From Symbiodinium natans (Eukaryota; Sar; Dinophyceae; Suessiales; Symbiodiniaceae): DNA of 64,000 nucleotides. A program made the position numbers and the translations under genes. Location: NCBI GenBank assembly GCA_905221605.1, contig CAJNDS010000224.1:1431559-1495558 (forward strand). Reading direction: 5' to 3'. Positions within the stretch are counted from its first letter, which is position 1, and each line of letters begins with the position of its first letter. Of this stretch, positions 50,920 to 60,715 are shown in pieces. The notes under the pieces were generated by a model that worked only from the letters and a program-made list of their open reading frames with translations, had not been told where the DNA came from and did no database searches.

Positions 50920-51290
50920 CTTCCCCCACATGAAGCTTCATGGGCGCTTATGAAACCCAAGTGCGACCGTACTGATAACTCATTTACAACCCACCCTAAA
51001 CCCTAAACCCCAAACCCTAAACCTTAAACCCTACACCCTAAACCGTAATTCAAGGATCTATGAGTAGGTTATCGCAACAGCTATAATTGAAAAATAGACT
51101 GCCATAATCGGTAGAAGATCCTCCGCCCCAATCTTCACAGCCCAGACTATCCTTAGACACTACCATCCTACCCCAACCCCGGCAAAAATCGCACCCTACC
51201 CAGGGGTTTAGGGTTTAGGGTTTAGGGTTTAGGGTTTAGGGTATTCAGGGTTCCAGGGACTGGGGGTTGGCAAAACTTGAACCCTACCAG

Positions 51291-51362
51291 GAACGCAGGG
51301 ACAGAGAGCACAGGAAAAAGGTCTCAGCTCTGCAGGGCCTGGAGACGAGCCCGACGGCCTGA
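51291..51362 (+). CDS. Candidate terminal exon
   Basis: CCCTACCAG|GAA, then ERRDREHRKKVSALQGLE and TSPTA to TGA; 24 codons, phase 0. Highly charged start; family unknown. Confidence 0.45.
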   Translation, partial: ERRDREHRKKVSALQGLETSPTA

Positions 51363-51369
51363 ATCAAAC

Positions 51370-51941
51370 CTTTCCAAACCATGCGGATTAGGTTCAGGGT
51401 TTGGGGTTCAGGGTTTAGGGGTAAAGCCTACGAAGTGACAGGCCCTAAACTCCCCTATTGGCTAGAAACCCCCAGCTGGCTAAACCTTAAACCCTAAACC
51501 CTCAACCCTCAACCCTAAACCCTAAACCCAAAACCCTCAACCCTTAACCCTCAACCCTCATCCCTAGACCTCCCGATGCGCCCCTAACCCCCTAAACCCC
51601 ACATACGGGTTCAGGGTTCGGGCAAAGCTCTCACTTGAGAAATGCTCCGAAGCATACAACCCCTTAGCACCCCCCACACCACCCCTAAACCCCAAACCCC
51701 CAAGCCGACAGCCCCCAAAGCCGACCCTGAACCCTAAACCCTATACCCTAAACCCTGAGCCCTGAAACCCTGATCAGAGACACCAGCTGCTTCACTGCCT
51801 ACAAGTCCTTGTCAACCCCAAACCCTAAACCCCAAACCCCCCCCCCCCCCCCCGAAACCCTAACCCCGAAACCCGAAACCCTAAACCCCATGTTCTTTCT
51901 TGCTTTCTTTCTCTTTCTTTCTCTCTCCCTCTCTCTCTCTG

Positions 51942-52007
<66 letters not shown>

Positions 52008-52102
52008 GGTCGACTTCAGCTCGACGCCTCAGCCCGAACAGACCTCAGCACTACGGGGGCTTTTTGCGGCTTATTGCTTCAGGGATTTGGGGGACTTTAA
52101 GG

Positions 52103-52133
<31 letters not shown>

Positions 52134-52540
52134 TTGTGTTGTGTTGTGTTGTGTTGTGTTTTGTTTTGTTTTGTTTTGTTTTGTTTGTGTGCGTATTTGT
52201 GTCTTTTTAAGCGCGTGTTTTCGGTTATAGACATGTTTTTCTCTTGGGCTTTGGGGTTGCAGGTTTGTGGTTTTGGGGTTTTAGGGTTTTACCACGCTTA
52301 GGGGTTTTGCAGTGTTGGGCTAGGGCAGCCCCGTGCTTCATTATAGGCATTCTTGGATGTGTTTAGGGTTGAGGGTTGCAGGGCTTATAGCTTTGAGGAG
52401 CGATCAGGGCTTAGGGGTGTGCAGGCTACAAGGCTGTTAATTTTACCTGCCATGCGGGCCCAATGCCATACACAGACCACCCTACCTTGTCTCCATGCCG
52501 GCTCAGGTCCGGGCAGGCGCGGGGTTCTTGCAAGTGTGCC
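51370..52540. other. Low-complexity and telomere-like sequence, no gene
   Basis: CCCTAAA/CCCTCAA words (51480-51900), a C run (51837-51853), (CT)n (51897-52007), a T run and (TGTGT/TTTTG)n (52100-52185). The long Ser/Leu frame is a repeat product. Confidence 0.6.
51897..52007. repeat. CT microsatellite
   Basis: Almost pure CT/TCTT over about 110 bases. Confidence 0.95.
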
Positions 52541-52542
52541 TT

Positions 52543-52790
52543 GCTTGGAGGTTCATGGTACTTAGTAACCCAAAGAACTGTACTGATAACCCAATGGTAA
52601 CCCTATTTGGGTACTTATGAGGCCTATGGTGGGTTATAGCTGCTCTTGTAATTGGGCTCCTGTCAGGGTACTTAAGAGCCTTATAAGTGGGCCATAGCTG
52701 CACTTATAATTGGGCTATCCTTAGGGTACTTAAAGGCTTATAAATGGGTTATAGCTGCACTTATACTTGGGCTACCCCGAACCTCCAAGT
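52543..52790. mobile_element. CTTGGAGGTT-family element, expanded
   Basis: Ends GCTTGGAGGTTCATGGTACT and CCCCGAACCTCCAAGT. The interior has about three tandem copies of a unit around GGGTTATAGCTGCACTTATA. Confidence 0.85.
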
Positions 52791-52925
52791 GCCTTTTCGA
52801 CAGGCTGCTTTGCCGATTTGCATCGTTCTCTCGATGCCTGCTGTGAGCTTTGCTTCCTACACCCTAAACCCTAAACCCCACACCCTAAACCTTATCGCGC
52901 ATTCACCGTACATGGCGGGATGCAG

Positions 52926-54054
52926 GCGACTACCTTGCGACGGGGTATCCGGAAGCTACAGAGGTCTTGGCCTCAGACACTGCAGTTTAGGGTTTGAAGA
53001 GTTTTGGGTTTACCTGCACCACTCCGGGGTACCGTTCAAGATGCCCACACTTTAGGGTGTGGACTTAGGGTTTAGGGTTTATAGGGTTTAGGGCTTAGGG
53101 TTTAGAGTTTAGACGGATATGGGGTTTAGGGTTTAGCAGGGTCTCTTGAAGTTGCCCTTCGCAGGATCCCTGTCGCTCTTTGGCACAAGAAGGGGGCCAT
53201 GTTTAGGGTTTAGAGAGTTTAGGGTTTAGGGTTTAGGGTTTAGGGTTTAATTAGGGTTTAGGGTTTAGAGTTGGGTTGCGGAGTGTTGGAGTTCGAGGGT
53301 TTCTTTGGGAAAACCAGAAACATTGAGTCCTAAACCCGACACAAGCCCTGTAAACCTTTTTTCTTGTGATTTGTCCTTTTTTTGGGGCGGGGGGGGCAGG
53401 TCTTCCTGAGCCGAAACGCCGAGCAGATCTACTTGTCGCAGATCATCCGCTCCCAGGACGAGATGTGCAGGCCAGGCTAGTTCCTTCCACGGCTTTGCCT
53501 TGGGATCTCTGGGATGTTCCCCTTAAGCTAGCAGTCCTTAATGGGGTTTATAGTACCCCCCCTTGATGTTCCCTTAAGCTAACAGTCCTTAATGGGGTTT
53601 ATGGTACCCCCCCCCCCCCCTTAATTACTAGAATCCCTATTCAGGACTGCTGGTGCAAGGGGAACATCCCAATTTGGGATCCCTGAACTGCTTAGGGGTC
53701 TCATGGGCTTTAACGTTGCAGCTGGGCAAGTTTGAACCCTAAACCCGGAAACCCAAAGCTTTTTTGAATCTGCCTAGTGGGTCCGCAGAATTGCAGCTGC
53801 ACCGCGATGTGCTGACCCTGCAGAGACTCAGGGTTTCTAATTTGGGTTGTTCCCCTTTTTCTAACAGTCTTGAGTAGGGATTATCATAGGGGCGGGGGGG
53901 TACGATCATCCCCATTATAAGGACTGCTAGCCCTAAACCCCAAACCCTAAACCCAGTGTACGGTGGAACATCCCAGGTTTAGGGTTTAGGGCGCTTAGAT
54001 CTCAGGGAGGAGAACTTGGCTTTCGTCGAGGGAGGGATAGCCGCCATGCTTTGA
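52926..54054 (+). CDS. Last four exons of a PGDYG-like module gene
   Basis: Exons 52926-52963 (GDYLATGYPEATE), 53165-53200, 53400-53470 (VFLSRNAEQIYLSQ then IIRSQDEMCR) and 54006-54054 (EENLAFVEGGIAAML, stop TGA). Donors: GTCTTG, GTTTAGGG and GC (TGCAG|GCC). Phases agree if the small second exon is read DPCRSLAQEGGH; its other frame, IPVALWHKKGA, has better codon bias, so that exon is uncertain. GDYLATGYP and SRNAEQI are the core block; IRSQDEMC is unbroken here but split by an intron at 62493/62888. Confidence 0.55.
53510..53673. mobile_element. GGGATGTTCCCCCTTAT-family element with a duplicated left half
   Basis: GATGTTCCCCTTAAGCTAGC and GATGTTCCCTTAAGCTAACA are consecutive left arms, followed by a single right arm ending GGGGAACATCCCAA. 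Confidence 0.85.
53843..53975. mobile_element. GGGATGTTCCCCCTTAT-family element with telomere repeat inserted
   Basis: Left TTGGGTTGTTCCCCTTTTTC, right GTGGAACATCCCA. Between GGACTGCTAG and the right end lie three CCCTAAA/CCCCAAA units (53931-53955) absent from other copies. Confidence 0.85.
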
Positions 54055-54211
54055 ACCCCAACCTTGAACCATCCCTACTCTGAAAGGTTTAGGGTTTAGG
54101 GATTACGGGCCTCTAAGCCCTGAACCCTAAGCCCTCAATCCTAAACCATAGAAAGCCCTGTAAGAGCCCCAAGCCCTGAAGCCTAAATCATAGAAACCAT
54201 TGTAAGAACCA

Positions 54212-54298
54212 CTACCTGGTAGCCCCGGTGGAAGCCTTTTGGCCGTTTTGTGGGCTTCCATGCTCCTTTCTCAAAGCAACTAACACGCAGAAGGGGTG
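54212..54298. mobile_element. AGCCCAGTGG-family element, degraded
   Basis: TGGTAGCCCCGGTGGAAGCC and AAGCAACTAACACGCAGAAG retain the pattern. Confidence 0.55.
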
Positions 54299-54477
54299 AA
54301 CCCTAAACCCTAAACTCTGAACCCTAAAAGTTTTGATAGTCTTTCTCGGCTCCCAAGACCAAGATAAATCCACCCCAAGACCTATACTGAAGGCACTTCC
54401 TCCCCATCATCCGCAAGTGCGGAACCGTCGCCAGAAGCCTGGATGGTTTCGGGGTTCAGGGTTTAAGTCTGTGAGGG

Positions 54478-54565
54478 CTTACCTGGAATTCAAGGGTACT
54501 TATGTTCCAAGTACCCTAAGCAGAACATGCTTGGCCATAGCTACACTGCTTAAACCCCTCCTTAT
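54478..54565. mobile_element. CTTGGAGGTT-family element, left part
   Basis: TACCTGGAATTCAAGGGTAC then TTGGCCATAGCTACACTGC; right end lost. Confidence 0.5.
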
Positions 54566-54628
54566 AAGTACCTCCTGAAAGCCCGAAACCGTAGCCGTCA
54601 ACCCTACACCCTGTATGAACCTTAAACC

Positions 54629-54720
54629 TTGGGATATTCCCACTTATACTTCAATGGGATTATAGTGCTCCCCATTATCATCCTAGTAAGGACTGTCAGT
54701 ATAAGGGGAAACATCCCAAC
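54629..54720. mobile_element. GGGATGTTCCCCCTTAT-family element
   Basis: TTGGGATATTCCCACTTATA to TAAGGGGAAACATCCCAA. Confidence 0.85.
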
Positions 54721-54779
54721 CTAAACCCTACACCCTACACCCTAAACCCTAAAGCCTAACCCCTAAACCCTAAGCCCAG

Positions 54780-56494
54780 GTGCGCCGCATCGGTTGGCGT
54801 GTCGCCAGGCCAGCGATGCGTGGCGAGGAGGCGACAGCTGGGTTAGGGCTTTAGGGTTTGGGGTTTAGGGTTTAGGGTTTAGGGTTTCGAGTTTAGGGTT
54901 TAGGATTTAGGGCTTAGGGTTTAGGGTACACTGTACGCTTTTTGGGATACTAGAACCCCCCCCCCCCCTGTAGAACTGAAGTGTGCACCTTTTTTCTTTT
55001 TTGGTTGAGGAGGGGGGGGGGGGGGTTATGAACTCAGCAACTAAGTAGACCTAGACTAAACATCAAGGGACGAATGGAGGGATTCTTTTGGTGGACCTTA
55101 GGGGGGTTATTCAGGGGGGTACTTACGTTTATAGGGACTATCTATAGGGACTACCTGAGGTATGTATATACATATATATATATAGGGGTTATATAGGGGA
55201 ATAAGATTTAGGGTCCCTTCTATTTATAGCCCTACGGACAGTAACCTATACCCCCTTATTGTGCGGGTTTAGGGTATAAGATCAAAGGCTTTTAGAGAGT
55301 AACCTCTACACCCTTCTTGGGGCATTTACGTTCATGGAGTTTACAGTAACCTCTTCCATATACCTGAAGAAAGGGAAACTGCAACTGAATGCTCTACGAG
55401 CCCCTTATTTATTTACCGTAAAGCTTACGTAGCGCCTCAAGGGTTGAGGGTTGACCGGGGCTGACCCCCCTCCCCTAAACCTTAAACCCGAAACCTCAAA
55501 CCCGAAACCTCAAACCCTAAACCCTAAACCCCTTCTCCCCTTCCCCCCTCCCCTTTCCCCCTCCCCTCCCCCCCCCCCTCCCTCCTTGGCAGGTGCTGAC
55601 CATCGTCGATGGTGAAGAGATAGCCAAGGCAAGGTGCCTCCAGCATCCTTTCTTTTGCTACTATTTGCTTAAGAACCCTAAAAGAATAAACAAAACAAGA
55701 ATCCCCATATTATCCTTAATAAGGAAGAATATGTTTTTATATCGGGGTTCTTAAACAATTAGTAGTTTGAGCGTAAAAAACCCTTAAAGCTCCTAACTTA
55801 TGATTGGGTTGCAGTTTTAGGAGTATGGCTCTTGTGACTTCGTAAGCTCTGCTTAGCACGCCCTGGAAGCCCTATAATAATCACCATAACCCAACTTCCT
55901 AGCACTACCTACTAAGTCCACAGAGCTTCCAAGCAGGTTTTTGTTGGGGATTTCGTTCGGATGGACACCTGGCTCCGTTGCTCCAAGTAAAGCCAAACCC
56001 GTCAGCTTCGCCGATGTGCTGAGGTACACTCTGCCTGCGCCTCCGGTGTTTGAGAATGTTATCTACTCCTCCCTAAACCCTAAACCCCTAAACCCCTGAA
56101 CCCCTAAACCCCTAAGAGCCTAAACCCCTAAACCCCTAAACCCCTAAACCCCTAAACCCCTAAACCCCTAAAACCCCTAAAACCCCTAAACCCCTAAACC
56201 CCTAAGAGCCTAAGAGCCTAAACTAAACCCCTAAACCCCTAAAACCTCTAAACCCCTAAACTCCTGAACCCGAGATCTACTTCGGCCCATGTGGAGCCGC
56301 TGGGGGCTCTGGAAGTTCTCATGGCCGCACTCTCTGCGGTCTAGGATTTGGGGCTTAAGCTTCGGGGTTTAGGGTTTAGGGTTTAGGGTTTGAGGTTTGG
56401 GGTTCGGGGTTTGAGGTTCGTTTTTTTTTTTCGGCGTCTGCTTCGGTCCCTGAGCTGCTGGCAGGCCGTGGTCGAGGATGACAAGAGCATCTAG
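54780..56494 (+). CDS. Last five exons of a module gene
   Basis: Exons 54780-54830 (VRRIGWRVARPAMRGEE, GC donor), 55593-55628 (VLTIVDGEEIAK, GC donor GCAAGG), 55937-55986 (GDFVRMDTWLRCS, donor GTAAAG), 56275-56338 (HVEPLGALEVLMAALSA, donor GTCTAGG) and 56465-56494 (AVVEDDKSI, TAG). All phases agree. The first two exons are paralogues of those at 45101 and 45539, and the GEE|V junction is unbroken at 14704-14755, which supports the unusual GC donors. The intron after 55628 contains the element at 55657-55767. A second frame in the fourth exon (EIYFGPCGAAGG) was set aside on phase. Confidence 0.6.
54927..55045. mobile_element. TAGCTGAGTGAGCACAC-family element, left end replaced by TTTAGGG
   Basis: TACACTGTACGCTTTTTGGG to TATGAACTCAGCAACTAAG; the expected left end is absent and a TTTAGGG array abuts the break. 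Confidence 0.8.
55657..55767. mobile_element. CTACTATTTGCTTAAG-family element inside an intron
   Basis: CTACTATTTGCTTAAGAACC and GGGGTTCTTAAACAATTAGT form an inverted repeat. Confidence 0.85.
56070..56265. repeat. CCCCTAAA (8-mer) array
   Basis: About eighteen CCCCTAAA units broken by AGAGCCTAA words; precedes exon 56275. Confidence 0.95.
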
Positions 56495-56533
56495 ACTGAT
56501 TTCTGGAAGTGTGTTCTTTCGTCCTTTGGATCA

Positions 56534-56650
56534 TGCTACTATTTGCTTATCAGCATCCCCCCCCCCCCAGAAAAAAGAGGTAATAACTCCTCTCTTTTGC
56601 CCTCATATAAGGAAGAAGTTTTTTTTGGGGGGTTCTTAAGCAAATAGTAG
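56534..56650. mobile_element. CTACTATTTGCTTAAG-family element between two genes
   Basis: CTACTATTTGCTTATCAGC and GGGTTCTTAAGCAAATAGTAG; inner C run and T run fused to G run. Confidence 0.88.
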
Positions 56651-56704
56651 TATAGGATCCTCAGCAATTGCCAGTTTTTAGCGGGCTCCAGAAGCCACTT
56701 AGGC

Positions 56705-57874
56705 ATGGTCATCATGGCAGACACGACCGACCGCGAATGGCGGGCTTGCCGGGTTTAGGGTTTGGGGTTTGGGGTTTCGGAATTAGGGTATAGGGTTTAG
56801 GGTATAGGGTTTAGGGTTTAGGGTTCAGTACTCCCAAACGGGCTTCGGGTTTGCGGCTCGGGTGTTCAGCTAAGGGTAGTTCTAGGTAGGCCCTTGGGAT
56901 TCTTACGCTAAACCCTAAACCCTAGACCCTAAACCCCGAATTTAAACCATAAACCCTAAACCCCAAATTTAAACCATGAACCCATGTTCCCTCATTTGTT
57001 TCAAGAGGATCATATTTAGGAATCTTCAGAGGGTTTGAAGGACCATCCTAGATCTTCATGGGCCCGTAATACGGCCCCTGGCCTTCTTTAAAGAGCTCCG
57101 AAGTATGGGCCCTTGGGTTTAGGGTTTAGGGTTTAGGGTTTAGGGTTTAGGGTTTAGGGTTTAGGGTTTAGGGTATATAAGGGGTTTGTGAGGGGTCCCC
57201 CATGTCAGGGCCCATACTAGGGACCAACTTCAGGGGTTTTGGGGTTTAGGGTTTAGGGTTTTGGGGTTTAGGGTTTAGGGTTTAGGGTTTCGGGTTTAGG
57301 GTTTCGAGCACTATCCTTAAACCCTCAACCCTATAAACCCTGAGCCCTAAACCCTAAACCTTCAAGCACGTGCGGTCTTCATCCCCTTTCTTCGATGCCC
57401 AAGCCGGTTTTGGGGCGACTCAACAGTAGGAGGGTTTAGGGTTTAGGGTTTAGGATTTAGGGTTTAGGGTTTGGGGTTTAGGGTTTAGGGTGTAAGTTTC
57501 GGGTTCAGGGCTTAGCGTTTGGGGGGTTTAGGGTTTGTGAGTTGCCATGGGCCTTATGGTTTGTAAGAGAACGGGAGATCAGCACCTTGGGAATAGTCGG
57601 TTGTTGCTGCTCGAGTTTAGGGGTCCAGACTTGGAGAGCTCCAGTCCCCCCTACCCCATCCTACTTATCCCCTACTACCCCCTACTCCCCCCACTTCCCC
57701 GACAACCCCCTACCACCCCCTACCACCCTACCCCCCCCCCCCCCCCAACCCCCCCCAACCCCAAAGCAAGCGAAGCTTGCCTTCTTTATGGGTAGCGCTC
57801 TTCGCAGGTACGTCCTCGACAGCACGAGCTTTGATGCCAGCTATGAGCGACCAGGCGCTGCCCAGCGCTCATGA
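56705..57874 (+). CDS. Complete three-exon mini-gene
   Basis: Exons 56705-56752 (MVIMADTTDREWRACR), 57367-57425 (VRSSSPFFDAQAGFGAT) and 57808-57874 (YVLDSTSFDASYERPG, then AAQRS, TGA). Donors are G|GTTTAGGG and CA|GTAGGAG; acceptors TTCAAG and TTCGCAG. Phases agree (0, 2), giving 57 residues from ATG to stop. The last exon is the YVLxxxxFxxxYE half of the PGDYG-like module without its GDY half. It could be a truncated gene, or the ATG may be internal to a longer one. It starts about 210 bases after the previous stop. Confidence 0.5.
57008..57058 (+). mobile_element. AGAGGATCAT-family element
   Basis: TTTCAAGAGGATCATATTTA to CATCCTAGATC; related to 5250-5312. Confidence 0.5.
57115..57175. repeat. 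TTTAGGG array
   Basis: About nine copies. Confidence 0.97.
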
Positions 57875-57880
57875 TGGCCT

Positions 57881-57990
57881 TGGTAGACCAGTGGTACCCT
57901 TTACCCTTTTTTTGTTTATGGGTTCCCTAAGAAAGTAACCAACCCAAAAAAGGGTGCCCTTATTATGATATGGTCATACTGGGCTACTAA
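57881..57990. mobile_element. AGCCCAGTGG-family element, clean copy
   Basis: TGGTAGACCAGTGGTACCCT to CATACTGGGCTACTAA with AAGAAAGTAACCAACCCAAA inside; lies just after a stop codon. Confidence 0.9.
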
Positions 57991-58249
57991 GTGGCTTCAG
58001 CGGCTTAAGCCTCCGCCCTTCAGCCCCTGCTTAGGGCTCAGGGTTTGGGGTACACCCTACAGCCCAAAGCCTTACAAACACGAACGCCGATTTTCACCGC
58101 CATCCCGCCACTATCAACTATACGGACATGTCTGCTCCCTGGCCCTGATACCTACACTCTAAACCCCAAACCCAAATACCGAAAAACCTAAACCCTTAAC
58201 CCTAAACCGTGAACCGTACACCCAAAGCCTTATATACCGAAGACTCTTC

Positions 58250-58357
58250 ATGGTCTGTGTCCTGTTGAGGGATCAGGATTTGGCATCTTTGAACTCTGGC
58301 GGAGAGAGCCTGCAGCCGTACAAAGTTCTAGAACTTACTGGTATCAAGCAGCTCTGA
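58250..58357 (+). CDS. Candidate terminal exon or small ORF
   Basis: MVCVLLRDQDLASLNSGG, then ESLQPYKVLELTGIKQL to TGA; 35 codons with ATG. Good composition, but no acceptor is clear. Confidence 0.4.
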   Translation: MVCVLLRDQDLASLNSGGESLQPYKVLELTGIKQL

Positions 58358-58429
58358 ATTCCAGTGCAGGGTTTAAGGCTAGGATTTGTGGTTTAGGGTT
58401 TAGGGTTTAGGGTTTAGGATTTGGGGTTT

Positions 58430-58475
58430 AGGGTTTAGGGTTTAGGGTTTAGGGTTTAGGGTTTAGGGTTTAGGG
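58430..58475. repeat. TTTAGGG array
   Basis: Seven copies before the candidate exon at 58482. Confidence 0.95.
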
Positions 58476-58481
58476 CTACAG

Positions 58482-58554
58482 ATGCCGTTTCCGCAGCGAA
58501 GGCGTGGATATCGGCGACGAATCGCCCGACGCGAAGGTGTCTGGCAGCATGTAG
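58482..58554 (+). CDS. Candidate exon
   Basis: CTACAG|A, then CRFRSEGVDIGDESPDAKV and SGSM to TAG, or to a donor AT|GTAGGG at 58551. Unusual in having TTTAGGG arrays on both sides. Confidence 0.45.
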
Positions 58555-58608
58555 GGTTTAGGGTTTAGGGTTTAGGGTTTAGGGTTTAGGGTTTAGGGTT
58601 TAGGGTTT
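58555..58608. repeat. TTTAGGG array
   Basis: Eight copies. Confidence 0.95.
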
Positions 58609-59300
58609 ACAAGGCACTTCTCGAAAATGTTCATTCATGCTGCGTGTCTTGCTCCGTGGGGCTTGGGCTTGAGAGAAAAGTTTTCCTGGCTGTCCGGCAA
58701 CGTTCTTGCATAAATTCCGAAACGCTCCAAGCTCCAATATCCCTCGATTAGAGGGGCGGAGGGGCGTTGAAGTCTCCGGATGCCCTCTCGACATACAAGG
58801 GGCTGAGAAGGGATTGCAGGGTTGGGAGTTTGGGGCTTGGGGCTTGGTGTTTAAGATGGTTTGAGGATGATCGCACACAAGTATGGCTGAATAAGAGGGT
58901 TATATTTTAAATGGCCCAACATACCGAGCAAAAACTCCAACACCCCGTAAAGATTTCCAACATTGAGATGTGGGGTCCGAGTCTTCTTCCATCAGGGTTC
59001 AGGGCCGTGGCTTGGGTTTGGGGCTTAGGGCTTATAGGGCTTAGGTTCAGGGTTTGGAGTTTAGGGCGCCAGTTTGGGGAAGTGGCAGTTGTCTTAGTGG
59101 CTGCTTCTGGAACGGGATGGTTGGAAAGTACTCCTGGTCCTTTCTTGTTGTGCTTGAACACAGCCTTAAAATCAAAACACGACACCCGAAACTCCGAAGC
59201 CCTGCGCACCCCAAGCCCCTAAAAAGCCCCGCACAAGCTTGAGATTCCCCCGACCAAAATCCCCAAAAGCCCCCTAAGTCCTGCACTTCACCCCATGCAG

Positions 59301-59349
59301 GTGCTACGAGATCGAGGCCCCTGATGTTGGCAGAAGCTACGCACGTTAG
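59301..59349 (+). CDS. Candidate exon, YxIxAPD block
   Basis: CCCATGCAG|GTGC, then CYEIEAPDVGRSYAR to TAG; a donor CAC|GTTAGGG overlaps the stop. Resembles the YVL...F...Y end of the module. Confidence 0.4.
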
Positions 59350-59534
59350 GGTTTCTAGGAACCGAGTTTCATACAAAGGTGCCCCCCCATACCCAAAAAA
59401 AGGGGAAAGCGCATGGCAGTTAGGGGTTCCAGGCCTGCCTGGGGGGGGGAGGGGGGGTTGGGCTTGCGTTTAGAAGCACCTTTTTTTTCTGTGCAGTGTT
59501 GAGGGCTTAGGGCTCGGGTTTGAGTGATGTTTGG

Positions 59535-59604
59535 GGGGATGCCTTTAGGAACCTTGCCGATCCGGTGCGTAGAGTTCGATCCTATGTCGTGTATGTTCTT
59601 GTTT
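59535..59604 (+). CDS. Candidate exon, frame uncertain
   Basis: Two frames look protein-like: GDAFRNLADPVRRVRSYVVY to TAA, and MPLGTLPIRCVEFDPMS. No splice edge decides between them. Confidence 0.3.
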
Positions 59605-59729
59605 AACCCTTTATTGGGTTCTCAGGCCCTCAACCTAAATCCTAAACCCTAAACCCTATACACTACTTAGGCAGCCTGCAAAACATAGGTTTGGATTCTT
59701 AAGGAAAAGCCCTTCGGACCTTTCCCCAC

Positions 59730-59816
59730 GAGGCTTCAAGCGATTCAAGAGGTTCCGGCCCCAGTGTCGCTTCTCCACTGGCAGCGTTCCAGAAGCGGGG
59801 GTGGTTGCAATTTCTG
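59730..59816 (+). CDS. Candidate exon ending at GTTTGGGG
   Basis: Open to a CTG|GTTTGGGG donor in two frames: FKRFRPQCRFSTGSVPEA and SPLAAFQKRGWLQFL. The second resembles the RGF block; the first has better codon bias. The 5' edge is unclear. Confidence 0.35.
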
Positions 59817-59949
59817 GTTTGGGGTAATCTGTGCCCTTAACCCTATACCCATAGCCCAAAGTTTTCAAAAGCAATTGTGCGGCATGTCTGTGTTTGTGAC
59901 CGGCTTGGTCACATCCCCACAAGTCCTAAGCCCTAAGTCCCTAAGACCC

Positions 59950-60020
59950 CTAAACCCTAAATCCTAAACCCTAAACCCTAGACCCTAAACCCTAAACCTT
60001 AAACCCTAAACCCTAAACCC
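59950..60020. repeat. CCCTAAA array
   Basis: About ten units with variants, upstream of 60049. Confidence 0.93.
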
Positions 60021-60048
60021 AATCACTGCCAAGGCGGGGAATGGCCAG

Positions 60049-60130
60049 GATGTATCAGGTGTCGGAAGGCGACCTCACATTCCTTCCGTCGAGGAGACGC
60101 CAGGGTGTGGGGTCCTCTTCCGGGCTTTAA
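60049..60130 (+). CDS. Terminal exon, YQV block of the module
   Basis: GGCCAG|G, then MYQVSEGDLTFLPSRRRQG and VGSSSGL to TAA. MYQVSEGDLTFLP matches IYKVSEEDFLTR at 48792. Confidence 0.5.
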
Positions 60131-60570
60131 GGCGGGTTTTGGTGGGGTGTAGGGTTTAGGGTTTGGGGTTTAGGGTTTAGGGTTTGGGGTTTAAGGTTTG
60201 TGGTTTAGGGGTTTAGGGTGTAGGGACCCAGAAACCACAGACCCAAGCAACCCAGCACTGCAAGGCATGAGGCCTCAAAGCCCTTGCATCTTAAATCCCT
60301 TACAGCCAGAAACCCCTGATGTCCAAGCCCTTGAGCCCTCAAGCGCTCCCCCCCCCCCCCCCCCCGCCAACCAAAAATAAAACAACACAAAACAAAAAGC
60401 AACGAACCTTGCAGGGTTGATGGTGTATGGGTGTATGGGTTGTTGGGGGGGGGGGGGGGTTATGAGCTTAGGGATTTCGGGGTTTGTAGGGTTTGGATAT
60501 AGCCAGATAAGATGAGGGAACAGAAGGTGACTCAAACTCTCAAACTCGTAGCATAGGGTGCATGACCTGG

Positions 60571-60682
60571 GATCCAGAGTCGGCCCTTATTCCTCTTTTT
60601 TCAGGGCATAGGTTCCCTTGTAAGCCCCTTTAAGCCAAAAAGGGGCACCCTGTTTGTTCCTAGGTTACTCTTGGGTCTAGTG
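60571..60682. mobile_element. GTAGGCCCTTATTCC-family element, full copy
   Basis: CCAGAGTCGGCCCTTATTCC to CCTAGGTTACTCTTGGGTCT, with AAAAGGGGCACCCTG inside. Confidence 0.8.
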
Positions 60683-60715
60683 ACCCAAATGTTTGGTTTC
60701 ATTCCGGTGGGGAAG

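Noticed and set aside
51809-52301. Ser/Leu- and Cys/Val-rich ORFs
   Set aside because: Translations of CT and TG microsatellites.
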